Positions 1 to 11,846 of a DNA stretch of 64,000 nt are shown piece after piece (within the stretch, counting starts at the first letter, position 1; the number at the start of each line of letters is the position of its first letter). This stretch comes from Leucosporidium creatinivorum (lineage: Eukaryota; Basidiomycota; Microbotryomycetes; Leucosporidiales; Leucosporidiaceae): contig BCKL01000005.1 of assembly GCA_001600635.1 (NCBI GenBank), positions 313,581-377,580 on the forward strand, given 5' to 3'. A program made the translations under genes and the position numbers. A model generated the notes under the pieces. That model saw nothing but the letters and a program-made list of their open reading frames with translations, made no database searches and was not told the origin of the DNA.

Positions 1-425
1 TGCTCTTGCTGCAATACAGCAGCAAGCTCGGTCATAATCAACTAGCTGTGCAGCTCATTTCGCGCTGTTGCTACAAGCCGTTGCAAGGGTGAACGACTGA
101 AACCCTAAAGTGCAGCGGCGCGTCCCAGGCAGTTGAGCGGGGTAGAGACGCGTCGAGTTGACCGTGTTGTAGCTCATGTACAGAGGTAGATCCACTGAGC
201 AGAGCATTTTCAGCTGTACCGGAGCACGAAATGCTGAACGATTCTTCCACTTGGAAACAGACGAACGCTGGGACCTCCTCCAGCACAGACCTCGAGCCGA
301 AAGCGAGCTCGCGACTCTTTCCCTCTCACCTCTCGCTGCTCTCCCTCTCGCTTCGACCTTCTTCTCTCGTCTCGTCTCGTGTTCTCGACTACAGCTTCAG
401 AGCCTGTAGCACATCCAGCAAAGTC
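1..425. promoter_or_regulatory. 5' flank of the phosphatase gene
   Basis: No convincing coding region is seen. Short open frames exist on both strands but resemble nothing. The last 130 bases are rich in CTC/TCT pyrimidine tracts, as expected for a fungal promoter and 5' leader. The reading frame of the downstream gene stays open back to an ATG at 231, so an N-terminally longer protein cannot be excluded. Confidence 0.4.
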
Positions 426-3400
426 ATGGCCGCCCCTCAAGTCCAGATGCACCCCACCTCGTCGCGCTCAATGAGCCAACAACCAAAAGAGAGCAGCAAC
501 TCGCCTTTCGCCACCCCATTCTTCCCTCCTCTCGCTTCCTTGGTACCGTGCCCACCTCGGCCAGCTCGTCGTCCTTCTCTCACTCCCACTCAGTCGACCT
601 ACACCTCAGTCGCGCCCTCGCACGGCCTCACTCATCTTCACCCCGACCAATTCCCTCGCTTTTCGACCGCGCAGGGAGTGCCCGACATCAGAGTCATCAA
701 CGCAGAGCAGTACGCTCAACTACAGCACGACTACTCGCAACAAAAGCTGCCAGAGACGGTCCTCTTCCCTTGGTTGCACGGCGCCGCCGACATTCCCTTC
801 TCGCCGGCAGCTCAGTACTTTGGCTACACCAAGGGAACCGCCGCTTCTCCTCCTAGGTGAGCTAGCTATCTCTGCTGCTGTAGGACGTCAGGGAGTGGTG
901 CGCCTCGAATTCGCATCACAAGGACGCGCTTTGGTCGGTGGGGTGCCTTGAGCGACCGACCCGACGCGCTTCTTTTGTGAGGAAAGGCCTACAAAGGAGC
1001 AGGGAGCGCTGACCCAGCTTAATGAACACTCTACAACAGCTACCGTGGACTCACCACCGTCCACGCGCCGCCCATGGTCTCGACTCCCAGCTCGTCCTCG
1101 CACCACCACCGAAGTCGCGGCCTCACCTCCTGGTCCTCTTCCTCTTCTAGCTCATCCTCCTCCTCGGGCTCCTCGCCTTCGCCTTCGCCACCTCCATCTC
1201 GCGACATCCCTACTTGTCGTCTCGTCTCGTCCCTTCCCGCCTCGACCATTCTCAGCGACTCGAGCAACACCTTCAACCTCCCCGCCGCGACGTCCTTCCA
1301 ATCCGTCAACCTCCGTCACTTTGGCCTCCAGGCGCCCAAGTACGCCAGCGTGAGCGATATCATCGTCTACGGCGAGAACGGCATCGACGAGAGCGTGGTC
1401 GAGACGGCGGCTAGGATCGCCGAGGCGCAGGAGAACGAGTGGAAGAGACGTGGAGGCAAGGGAGTCCGCTACAACGTCTACATCGTATCGGGTGAGTGCA
1501 GATCTCTAGCTTCACGATTGCCAAGCCACGAGAACCGCCGCTGACCCCCTTCGCTCGTACGAACAGACACCTTCGCCGTCTTCGAGCGTCACTTCCCTAC
1601 GCTGGTCGCTATCGACGCGCACGGCTTCACGAGGAACAAGCTCAACTTCTTCGAGCGCGAGAGGGAGGAGATGAGGGTGTTGACCCAGGCCAGCGAGATC
1701 TCGGAGAATGTCTGGGTGAGTCTTCTCGGCGCTCGGCGCTCGAACGACGACGGAAGCTGACCTCTCCCGATTTCTTTACAACAGCTCGGCAACACGCAGG
1801 ACGTCCCCGCCGCGCCCTACGCTCACCATCTCACTTCGGACTCGACCTCTTCCCTCCTCGACGACGGCAACCCCACCTCCTTCGCCATCTGCATCGAAGC
1901 CCACGACCAAGCCGCTCACCTCACCCCCCACGTCCTCTCCTCGGCCGACCGCAATCTCTCCATCCTCGAGCAAGAGGGACAGGCGTTCGAAGAGGTCCGT
2001 CAACTTCTCGAGGACGACTCGGACGGTGCCAGCATCATCGAGGAGCGCGTCACCCTCCTTCGCCCTCACGTTCAAGACCTCGTTCACCTCGAATGCCTCG
2101 CCTCCATCAACAACGTCCAGCAGAACGCTCGCGCCCAGACGCAGTTCATCAACGGCATGGTCGACCTCGCCCTCTGGATCCGCGGCCAGGCGACCCCTTC
2201 GCGCGACAGCGGCAAGCTCGCCCGCCGTGTCCTCCTCCACTGCGCCGACGGCTACACCGAGACCTCGGTCCTCGCCATCACCTACATCATGCTTACCAGG
2301 CGCTGCTCGGCTCCCGACGCCTACCTGTTCCTCCAAAACGAGGCGCAGAGGTCCTTCTTCGTCTACCCCGCCGACTCGAAGATGCTCTCCCGCGTCGAGG
2401 AGCGCGTTCGCGATGTCCTTGTTAGGGAGGATCAGGAGGAGTTGGCGGCCAAGTCGGGACGGTGGGATGAGAGCTTGGAGGAGGAGGTTGAGATTACGAG
2501 CTCGGGGATGGAGAGGAGTGATTCGGGATACGTCTCCAACTCGAGCACGCCTACCAAGTCGAGTATGAGCATGCTCTTCGGTGGTGGGAGTGCGGGCAAG
2601 AGGTCGTGTAGCCCGCCTGCTCCTGCGCCGGCACCGAGGGAGGAGATCCCCCTTCCTCAAGTCCCCGTCATGGACCTCGCTACTCCCGACTCGCACCCTT
2701 GGTTCTTTGCCGATACGTTCGAGGGCCAGTTCCCCTCCCGCATCCTACCCTTCCTTGTGAGTTTCGCCTTGCTCCTTCGCCGCCGAGCTGAGCTGATCTC
2801 CTTCCTCTCGCAACAGTACCTCGGCAACCTCGCGCACGCCAGCAACGCCCTTATGCTTAAGGAGCTCGGCATCACCCACGTCGTCTCGATGGGCGAGTCG
2901 GCGCTCACCCCTCCCCGCCCTCCTCCCTTCTCCCTCACCTCGGCCTTCCGCTCCTCTCCCTCGACCGCAACGCCCACCAACTCGCTCTGGCTCGAGGAGC
3001 GCCTCGGCAATATCTCGGTTCTCGACATGAAGAACGTCGCCGACGATGGCATCGACTCGATTCGTCCTTATATCGACCAGGCGCTCGCCTTCATCGACGA
3101 CGCGAGGTGGAATGGAGGCAAGGTGCTCGTGCACTGCCGCGTTGGTGTCTCGAGGAGCGCATCCATCGTCATTGCCTACCTCATGAAGCACGTCGACCTC
3201 GACCTGCCCAGCGCCTACCTGCTCACTCGCTCCAGGAGGCTCAACATTCTCATCCAGGTTGGTCATCTCTTCTCGGCTTTATCTCGCTCCCTCGCTGACC
3301 TCGCTCCCTATCTACAGCCCAACCTCCCCTTCATGGCCACTCTCCACGCCTTCGAAGCCGACCTCCTCGCCGACAAGGACGAGCTCATCGCCACTGGGCA

Positions 3401-3585
3401 GCGCGAGCCCGAGGACGATGGACCCGCCAACCTCGGCCGCGCGGGACTCAAGCGCCCCAACCGTCTCGCCTGGAGCTTCTTCTCCAACGAGGTTGCCAAC
3501 CTCAACGCGAGGTTCCTCTGCTGTACGTTTTACCTCGTCTTGAGCGCCGGGGAGCAAAAGCTGACCCTTATCTTCGTTCGCAGAG
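426..3585 (+). CDS. PPS1: Dual-specificity protein phosphatase, Pps1 type
   Basis: Seven exons (426-856, 1040-1491, 1567-1715, 1785-2756, 2817-3257, 3318-3522, 3584-3585) sum to 2652 nt, 883 residues, with all phases consistent. Two phosphatase-like modules are visible. Near residue 496 there is HCADGYTETS, which has the Cys of the CX5R loop but Glu where the essential Arg should be. Near residue 774 there is HCRVGVSRS, a canonical active loop followed by the SRRLN-ILIQ-PN region of the DSP fold. The paired arrangement is that of fungal Pps1, a Tyr/Ser/Thr phosphatase linked to S-phase control in yeast. The start at 426 is chosen because it follows a pyrimidine-rich leader; an in-frame ATG lies at 231. 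The stop codon appears to be assembled by splicing (T at 3522, AG at 3584-3585). Without that last splice the frame runs to 3746. Confidence 0.85.
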
Positions 3586-4163
3586 ACTCGCTCGTTACCA
3601 CCTGCATCACCCCTTTCTTCCTCCTTGCTTCCCGTCCTCTCTCTTGGGTCCCTCGTCGTCGTTCGTCTCCCCATCAGTCCCTCTGTACCTTCTCTCGCTC
3701 GCTTTCATCGACCCTTCCGACCGGTCGCCCCGATCCCCCTCATTGAATACCTCTCGTCTACAACACCCCAAAACAGCGACTACCATCCTTCCTCACCTTT
3801 GGAAACGTCCATACGAGGAGGCTCGTTCTCGCTCTCTCTCCATCTTCATTGAATCCCTCCCCCGCAGCATACTATCTCTCGAGTACACCCCCTTCTCCTA
3901 CCCTTTGTGAAGTCTGTATATGTCAATACTAGAATAGCAAGATCATCCCAAAGCCCTCCTTGATGCGATGCGAGAGCTTGCGAAAGAGAGCAGCGAGAAG
4001 GCGAGGTTTCGGTGACAGGTTCGGCGAGGGGTCGATCCGCGCTCAGAGGGTCAGGAGCACCTTGAGTCGCGCTCGCGTCGCTCATGAACACTCTCCATCA
4101 AGACGAGGAGATGGGGCGTGGAGAATTACTGAGAAACTAAGCTTGACTCGAGAGAACGAACCC
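3586..4163. other. Convergent intergenic region (3' UTRs)
   Basis: Lies between two genes that converge. It is rich in pyrimidine on the plus strand up to about 3900 and shows no coding region that resembles a protein. It probably holds the 3' untranslated regions of both genes. Confidence 0.4.
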
Positions 4164-7100
4164 CTACTCGACCTCCCTCTCCAACGACTCGGGCGACTTC
4201 AACGTCAACGCCTGCCACGTCCAGACCGTCGACACAGCAAACTGCATCAAATCCTCCACAGACTGCCCCGGGTCGGCCTTCCATTCTCCCACCACCGTCC
4301 GGAAAGTGAGGGCAATCCTGAGCGCGGAAGCGCCGAAAGCGAGGTAGGTCGCGATCCGTGATCCTCCAGCAAAAGTGTGAGAGCGGTGATTGTGGTAGAT
4401 TTGAGCGGCGAAGCAGGTGAGGACAATGGATAGGACGACGGCGTTGTGCCAAGCGAGGTAGCGGGCGGAAAGGTAGCCGAGGTCGTCGGGACCGGGAGGA
4501 GGGAGGGAGGAGGTGCGGAGGTACAGCTCGGCGGGGTTGAGGAAGAGGTGGAGGAGGAAAAGGAAGAGAGCCATCTGGAAGGAGGGAAGGAGGGCAGAAG
4601 AGAGTCAGCAGGAGTCGCTGAAGCTCCCGGAGAGCGTGAGAAGGAAAGGCAAGCGGTCAGGATGAAGGGGGAATAGAGCGAGCTCTCACCCCAAACCAGA
4701 CAGCCCTCGGCATCTTCTTCTCCAACCTGCGGTTTGCACGCTCCCAATGCGACTCGTGCCGCCGAAGCAACTTGACGCCCCACCGAGCTTGCCTCTTGAC
4801 GTCCCAGCTGCGGCAAGCCCAGAGCTCGACCAATGCGCCGCTCTGCGATAGAAAGATAAACGGTATCGCAGCAAGAACAATGAGCCATCCATCGGCATCC
4901 CAATTCTTGTACGCCGCAACCCCCTCATGGAGGAGACTGCTAGCGATGCCGGTCGTTGAGCTGAGCAAGGCTGCCCAAACAACGAGGCCGAGACGGCTTG
5001 GGAGGTAGTACCAGTAGAGAAGGTTGAGGAGTGACGAGAGGAGGTCAAGAGGGGCTCTGAGGGAGGGTTTCGGTCAGCTTGCACTCGCGCCGAAGGGAGC
5101 CTCGGCTCGCAATCTGCTGCTCACTGTACGAGCTTGAGGAAGAGCCGACGCCGAGGATGCGCCTTATCGTGAAACCGATGTCCTACAAGACCCTCTGTGT
5201 CGGTAGAGCAAAGTCAGTGGGGTCGGAAGGGCAAAGAGAACGAGAGCTCGACCCACGGAGCTCCTCTGCCCAAGAGTGAGCGTTGCTTCGAGTGTAGTCG
5301 CTAGCGTTGTGCGCGATGGTGCTTCCAAAGATATCCGCTACCGCGTCCCCAAGCCACTGCTTAGCTGGTGTTCTCCCCGAGAAGGAGATGCGCCACGAGA
5401 CTGGAAGCGAGGCGTTCACTGCGAGAGCAAGAGAGAGATTAGCCAAGCTATCTGAGTAGAGAGTAGGGCAGGAAAGAGGCAGCATACAAATGCACTCGGT
5501 GTACAAAAGAGCGTCGTAGTGGCCCTCCTCCGTCTCGTTCATGGCGAGAGAGCGATTGACGGGTATGGGGATCAAGTCCTGAGAGCGCGAGGACCTGGTA
5601 AGCGAGCTACAAGATCTGAGCTTCTGATGAGCAGCTTACCAAGACTCCATGAGAATGTGGATGAGAGGAGAGATAAGGCATGTAGCCGCGACGTGTCGTC
5701 CTGGGAGCAGCAGCCGACGTGACCTGAACTCGGGTGGCAAAAGGGCCTGTCTCACTCCATGAGCTGTCGCAATTATGATGAGCAAGGTTGTCCTTGCGCT
5801 TGGTGTCATGCTGGTGACACTGGTAGCAAGCAGCAAGTCAGTGGGCTGGATGCTCGGAGCCTCGGCGTGAGTTCGGCGCAACGTACGCTTGTCGCCTTGA
5901 GCTTGTTGTGGCGCGAGTTGAAAGCGGTGAGGTCGTACTCGGTCACATCATCATGCACCCTGATCTGGGTCCTATGGGAGCAACTCAAACATCATCAGCA
6001 CGATGTACTTTGACAAAGGGAACGGCCGACGAACCTAGTCACCAGCAAGGGAATCTTCTCTGCTGGAAAATACCTGCGACCGTACCGCTTTGCCTGTTGG
6101 TCAAGCTTCTCCTGAGCTTCCTTGGCCGCTTCTACCCCCTCAAGATCCTCATCGTCGTCCTGCTCCTCAGCCTTGGGTAGCTCCGCCGTCGTCTCGTTCT
6201 TTTTGGCTGATTCGGTTGTCGGCACGTTCAAGAAGCGGACGAGGGGTGCAGAGTTGCTGGTCAGGTCGGCTATTCTGTCCTGGATCGTACGCTCTCCACG
6301 ATCCTCCGAGCCAAGCGGAAATCTATTGAGACAAAACAGGTCAGCCAGGTTCGGCGATGGGCCCAGTGGCCCGAGGATGTCTTGAATACTTACGGCCACG
6401 CGCGTGCAGGCTCAATCTTGAAAGAGGAAGGGATGTAGGAGGAGTAGTTGACAGCGTGGTCGAGAGGAGAGGGGGAGGAGGGGAGCAGTACGAAGGTTGC
6501 CCGAAGGTCGTCGGAGGAGAGGTTCAAGCCGCAGCTGTATGGTCTGGGTTCAGTAAATGACGATCAATTAATATAATACGCTCAGACGACGTACAAGCGA
6601 GCGACAGGGAGGCTATAGTTGACCCAAGCCGTTCGATGCTGGTCCGAGAGTCGCAGCCCTTGGAACGACGGCGGCACGTCCGAGTACAGGATGGCATCCA
6701 CCTCATCGGAGAACAATGCGTCCTCTTCTGCACGCTCTCGCTCGAGCGAGCTTGTGAAGCCGTCTGAGTAGCCCGGCTCCTCAGACTCCGCCGAGAGCCT
6801 TGCCAGCCTCGCCCTCCTCCTAGCCAAGATCTCGGGCTCGGTAGGCTTAATCCATAAGGTCACAGCAATATCGAAGAGCTGGTCACGCCCGACAATGGGC
6901 ACGACGGGGAGCGAGGTCGAATTGGCGTTGTGTCGCTGCGACGAGTGAGGCGAGATGTTGTGCTTTGCTAGCTCGAAGAGATCTTTGCCGACGGAGAGGA
7001 TGAGGAATCCAACGAATGCCAGCACTGCAGCGAGCGAGACCCAGAGAAAGCACCTGCAAGGCGACGCGTGTTAGCTCGGCAGCAATTTCGGAGGACGCGG

Positions 7101-7199
7101 AGCTGCTCACCTGCAAGCCGAGCGAGCTTGTCTGGCAGCGCTGGGGCGCTTCAGAGCAGGAACATCCGCCAACAGAGGCTCTCGTGCTGAGTCGTTCAT
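4164..7199 (-). CDS. Multi-pass membrane protein, tentatively CLPTM1-like
   Basis: Start ATG at 7199 (MNDSAREPLLADVPAL). Exon 1 joins in phase to a hydrophobic segment (CFLWVSLAAVLAFVGFLIL), the first membrane span. A long, probably lumenal region with several N-X-S/T sites follows, then four or five hydrophobic segments between about 5055 and 4200, ending LEREVE and TAG at 4164. About ten exons with typical short introns can be joined in frame, but some junctions between 5480 and 6000 are uncertain. The layout (one N-terminal span, large lumenal domain, C-terminal cluster of spans) and a short stretch ESW..R..DLIPIPVN resemble the CLPTM1 family, whose members act in ER membranes on membrane-protein or lipid handling. 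That family call is an inference from memory and could be wrong; multi-pass secretory-pathway membrane protein is the safe statement. Confidence 0.55.
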
Positions 7200-7603
7200 G
7201 GCGAGTGAGAGGAAGGCGATGAAGAGGCCTGAAGCCGAGAAGCGATCCCGCTTGCCCACGGCGCACCGCTCTGGCTTCGGCGCCCGAAGTCTGTGGAAAG
7301 GAGGACGCCGGAGTTGCGATCTGCCTCGGTCAGTGCCAGTCGTTTACATAAAGAAAGAATACAATAAAACCACAGGAGACGACGAGCGAGTTTCGGATTC
7401 AGCTCGGCTTCTCTTCATCGCTCGCTCTCAAAGAAGATGAAAGTGCTAGCGCATCAATTTACAAGCGCAGGACTAACACAGCAAACGTAACATCACTAAC
7501 GAGCCCGCTCCAAACCTCCACGCCGCCCTCAGGCTCTGTGCACCCCTGCGCCGAGGTTGCTCCCCTCCGCTCGACTCTCGAGCGCCGAAAGCTTCACTCC
7601 TGC
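7200..7603. promoter_or_regulatory. Spacer between two tandem minus-strand genes
   Basis: Upstream flank of the membrane-protein gene and 3' flank of the hydrolase gene. It includes an A-rich stretch near 7347-7380 on the plus strand. No gene is seen. Confidence 0.35.
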
Positions 7604-10189
7604 TCACTTTGCCTCCTCTCCTTCACGACCGAGCTGCATCTCATCGAGCTTGCTGCTGACCTCCGAGACCTTGACGCCGCCAACGACCTCCTTGTCCGGC
7701 TCGGCGGAGATGCGAGCCCAAGAAGCGAGGGCCATGTTGGTCTTCTTGCCAATCTCGTCGACGCTCTGTCCACACCTCAGCGCGAGCTGCTCGTCGCCCC
7801 ATCCGGCCAAGCTAGCGAGCGGAGGGTTCTCGCCTGCGAACTGACCCTGCAGGAAGCCCGAGGCGACGGCCTTCTCGCGGTCGGCGAGGCGAATGGCGCG
7901 GTAGTAGTCGTGGTCCTTGGCGTACTTCTCGTCGTAGCGAGCGCGCTCGGCGAGCCACTTGCGAACGGGACCGGTGTGGAGTCGGCCGACCGATGAGGGA
8001 GACATGGTCGTGGCGGGGAGGGACTCGGCCGGCTCGAGAGGGCGAAGGCGACCGGTGACTGAGACTCGCTGGCGAATCATCGAGTCGGTGAAGGGAGGGA
8101 GGTGACCAGTGACTTTGACGACGGGAGGAGAGGCTGCAGTGGTAGCGTTGCCGTCGTCGTCGTCGTTCGTTTCGGCCGAGGAGCATGAGCTCTCGCTGTC
8201 CGAGTCTGATTCCGAGCCGGCCAGGTCGTGCTCCTCCTCGTTTGCTTCATGAGCGTCTCGAGAGTGGAGTGCTTCCAGGACGACATGGTGAGGGGAGAGG
8301 TTGTCGGTCGAGTCGGAGGGAGTTGAGTGCTCGGGAGTGGGAGAGAGGGTAGTCGAGCGAGTTGGCGGAGACGAGTGGGAAGAGGAGCTGGTGCCCGAGT
8401 GCGAGGTGTGGTGAGAATGAGAGTGGGTATGCCAGTGTGAGTGGTGATGGTGGTGATGTCCTTCCGTCTTCTCGGTCGAGAGGCGCTCGGCTTGCTTCTT
8501 GGCCGCCGTGAGGGCAAAGAGACCAAAGTTGGCGCTGCCGCGGTACATCTGTAGGAGGTTAGAGATCAGCGAGAGATCGTAAGAGAGCACACGGCCAACT
8601 TGCGTATTTGGCGAGAGCCGTGATCGAGAGTGTCGTCGCGACATGGCAGGCATCGTCAAAGACTTGAAGCTGGACGAGAGTAGGAGGGTAGTCGGCGTCG
8701 AGATGCTTCTGCTGAGAAGGGTACGCTTCGAGAGTAGCGGTAGCTGGCGGGTAGAGCGAGGGAGAGGCGGCCTTGTGCGCGATGTAGATGATCTCGTCGC
8801 GCAAGAGCTCAGCCGAGCCAGCGCAGATGTAGAGGGGAGGGAGACCGCCCAGCGAGCCTTGGTTGACTGGTGAGACCATCGGGTGATTGAGTAGCGCATT
8901 TGAGGCGTACATCTGTTGCAAAGCATGTCAGCAGAGTGTCAAAGCCGGCTCGGCGTGATGAAGAGCTCACCTGCATCTGCTCGTCGAGGATGACGGGCTC
9001 CTCCTCTCCCTCCAGCACGACGCTATACCCTCCGTCCTTGAGAGGCGGCCATTCGAGTCCAGGTCGGTAGCTGTTGGCGGTGAGAGTATCAGCTCATGCG
9101 CCGAGCTTGAAAGGAGGAAGTTGAGCTCACTGGAAGCCTCGGCTCGGAATGTAATCTCCTGACGGGTCGCTCATGATGGAAGGGAAAGAGTGCGCCAAGT
9201 CGACCCAAGGTGAGATGAGCGTCGCTCCAGCGGGAAGAGGCATGCCTTGGTCGCGAAGGAGGGTGAGGAGGACGAGAGCGAGTCCAGCTCCTGACGAGTC
9301 GCCGCTGAAGAGGATCTGATGGGGCTTGTAGCCCTCGTCGAGGAGGTAGAGATAGGCAACGAGGCAGTCGTGAAGAGCGCAAGGGAATGGGTATTGAGGC
9401 GAGAGACGGTAGGCGGGCTTTGGAGAGGAGGAAAAGGGTCAGCCTTGCTCGGCGCCGAAGTAGAGGCGGCAACTTACAGCGAACGCCCGAGCGGAGAGTT
9501 TGCGCGCATGTCTACCATATTGGTAGCGATGTGTGTCGAGCGACGAGAAGAAGTGGGCGCCTTAGAGGGAAGTCAGCGCTGTCTAGGGAAAGGATTGTCG
9601 AGCGAGCGCCGCGCGCCGAGCAGGGACGTACCTCCGTGAATATAGAAGAGGACCCGTTCGGCCGGCTTGTTTCCTCTCAATCGTCTCTGCTCCTTCATCT
9701 CGATCCACTCGCACATCAAATCCCTCCCCCTTGCTGTCCACCATTTCTCCCCTCCGACGAGTTCGACCGTACTCGGATCTGTCCTCAGCTGCTTCCTCAC
9801 AATCTTGGCGGCGCGGTCGATGACTTCGTTGGGAAGGTGGACGACCTGCTTCTCCACCCAGGCAGGCGACGGGACCCTGTGACCGGTAAACGACTGGAGC
9901 TCGCCGACTGAGTGGGTCGAGCTATAATCTAGGAAGCGCTTGACAATAGCCAGTCCTTCGGCGTAGCTATGTATTGGTAGGCTGTCAGCTTGAGCTTCAT
10001 CATCGATTTGAGCCCGACTTGGAAGCGAGCCACTCACCTCAACTGGGCCGTGGGCTTGCCCTCCTTCTTATCCCGTTTGTGGTACAGCACAAATTTGACG
10101 AAGGAGGTGAGGACAGTCGGCGTAGCCTTGACTGCTACGCCAACCGTACGGAGCTGCTTAGGCTTTGGCGCATGGACTTGGTGCGGCAT
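7604..10189 (-). CDS. HSL-family alpha/beta hydrolase (esterase/lipase) with His-rich C-terminal extension
   Basis: In order the protein shows an N-terminal segment ([11 protein letters not shown]...[13 protein letters not shown]), the oxyanion-hole motif in LFYIHGG (about 9640), the nucleophile elbow GDSSGAG (about 9300), a DE pair after [11 protein letters not shown] for the acid, and the catalytic His in DDACHV (about 8640). These are the signatures of the hormone-sensitive-lipase group of serine hydrolases. After the fold comes a run rich in His, Ser and Thr (six His in a row, then alternating H-S/T, near 8400-8460), an acidic stretch, and a conserved-looking tail ending GREGEEAK. The tail roughly doubles the usual length. 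Several introns of 50-90 nt interrupt the gene. Start at 10189 was chosen; an upstream in-frame ATG exists at 10331. Substrate unknown. Confidence 0.8.
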
Positions 10190-10664
10190 CCTGCTCGAGC
10201 GCCTGCCGAGTCTGCTAGCCTTGTCGGCGGGAAAGGAAGCTGTAGGTCGCTGAAGCGTGTACGTGCAGGTCCGAGTGGCGATAAGCTGTAGCTGAGCAGC
10301 GAAATGGGCGACGAGGATGTTGCAAGAGCACAAGCCGTCTGTTTGAGCTGACGCTGCGTCTCCAGCTCATTTGAAGATCGTGGAAAGGGTGCGAATAGGA
10401 ACTCGCTGCACCTCGATATCGAACTTTGGCCGTTGTGAGCCGTAACGAGCTTCAGCGGCTGCTCGGCGCCGAGCTAGACCTCCTTTCTGGAATCGCCGAG
10501 GTTCGAAGTGCCGCTGTGCAACGCTACAGAGTCTTCACCACCCCTTCATCGTCAGCACACTGTATGTATGACATCTGACGGTCATTGTCCACTTTGGTCG
10601 ACCGGCAGGACTTCGCAACGCCGACTTCGCTCTTTCCCTCCTGGTTCTCGCTGCTCTGCTCAAC
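10190..10664. promoter_or_regulatory. Divergent promoter region, hydrolase / methyltransferase
   Basis: 475 bases between divergent starts. No coding region is recognised. The sequence just before the methyltransferase start is CT-rich (10630-10660). The two genes may share control, which the arrangement suggests but does not prove. Confidence 0.4.
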
Positions 10665-11773
10665 ATGTCTCAATCTGCTCCAGCTGCCAAAATCTACTTC
10701 CAAGGTGAGCTTGCAGGTGCTCAGTCAATCGCCCTCGAGCTCACCACCGCTCGACAGGACACGATCCGTCCGTGCTCCGCTCGCACTCGTCTCGAACGGC
10801 TCAGACCTCTGCTGCCTACCTCATCCCTCATCTCAAGCCCGACTTCAAGATCCTCGATGGTAGGTTCCTGCTGTATTGAGCCAGTCTCCCTCAGCTGACC
10901 CTCCTTCGGCTCTCAGTGGGGTGTGGTCCAGGAACAATCACGGTCTCCCTCGCCCGCCTTGTGCCCAACGGGAGCGTCATTGGCATCGAGCCTGAAGCAG
11001 CAAAGAAGGTGCTGGACACCGCGAGGGATCTAGCTGCTCAGCAAGGCGTAACGAACATCCGTTTCGAGCTCGGCGACTGCCATAACCTCCACGCCTTTGA
11101 TTCGGCGTCGTTCGACTGCATACACAGTCATCAAGTACTACAACATGTAACAGTAAGCTCGCTGGCCTTGTGGCAAAGCCTACTCAGCGTCGAGGTGGCG
11201 TCTCGGCGCTCGGCGTTGGTCATCTCGGGGTCGGCCAAGCGGCCAGCCTTGACCTGGAGATGCAGGATGAGGAACAAGATACCGTACGGATGCTAACTCC
11301 CTTTCTGATTCCACCAGGGCCCCGTCAAGGCTCTCAAGGAGATGCACCGCCTTCTCAAGCCCGGAGGAATTCTCGCCGTGAGGGAAGGCGATTTCGACGG
11401 CATGACCATCTCGCCCGAGCTCCCCGCTCTCCATCGCTGGCGTCAACTCCATCACGCTGTCGCCGAAGCCTCTGGCGGCCAGCCCAACGCCGGTCGTCGC
11501 CTCCACATCTGGGCTCGCGAGGCGGGGTTCGAGCCGAGCAAGATGACCAAGTCGGCCAGCTTGCAGTCGTTTCTCGACAAGGAGGGAGTGCAGTGGTGGG
11601 GGAAGATGTGGGAGGAGCGTATACGGGCGACCGAGTTCAGGAAACGGGCGTTGGAGGGTGGGCATGCGACGGAAGCCGAGCTGGACGACATCGCCGACGG
11701 GTGGAAGGAGTGGTATGAGTCGGAGGACGCCTGGTTCACCTACACGCACGGAGAGCTTCTCGCGCGCGTCTAA
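10665..11773 (+). CDS. SAM-dependent methyltransferase (class I, UbiE-like)
   Basis: Four exons (10665-10704, 10758-10859, 10917-11152, 11318-11773) total 834 nt, 277 residues, with phases consistent. Motif I is ILDVGCGPGT, assembled across the intron at 10860-10916. The acidic post-I residue is in VIGIEPEA, and motifs GDCHNL and LLKPGGIL follow. The pattern is that of the broad UbiE/COQ5/Methyltransf_11 group of small-molecule methyltransferases. The C-terminal third (W-rich, WWGKMWEERI, DDIADGWKEWYESEDAW) matches a common fungal relative of unknown substrate, so no specific reaction is claimed. No signal peptide or membrane span is visible, so a cytosolic protein is likely. Confidence 0.85.
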
Positions 11774-11846
11774 GCAATGAACGAAGCATAGCATGGCTCA
11801 ATTGCTGGCATCTCTGCGAGCTCTACGGCGAAGCGACCCTCTATTC

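Noticed and set aside
1776-2696. Long minus-strand open frame inside PPS1
   Set aside because: A shadow of a highly biased GC-rich coding exon; the protein is random-looking Arg/Gly/Val and has no intron structure.
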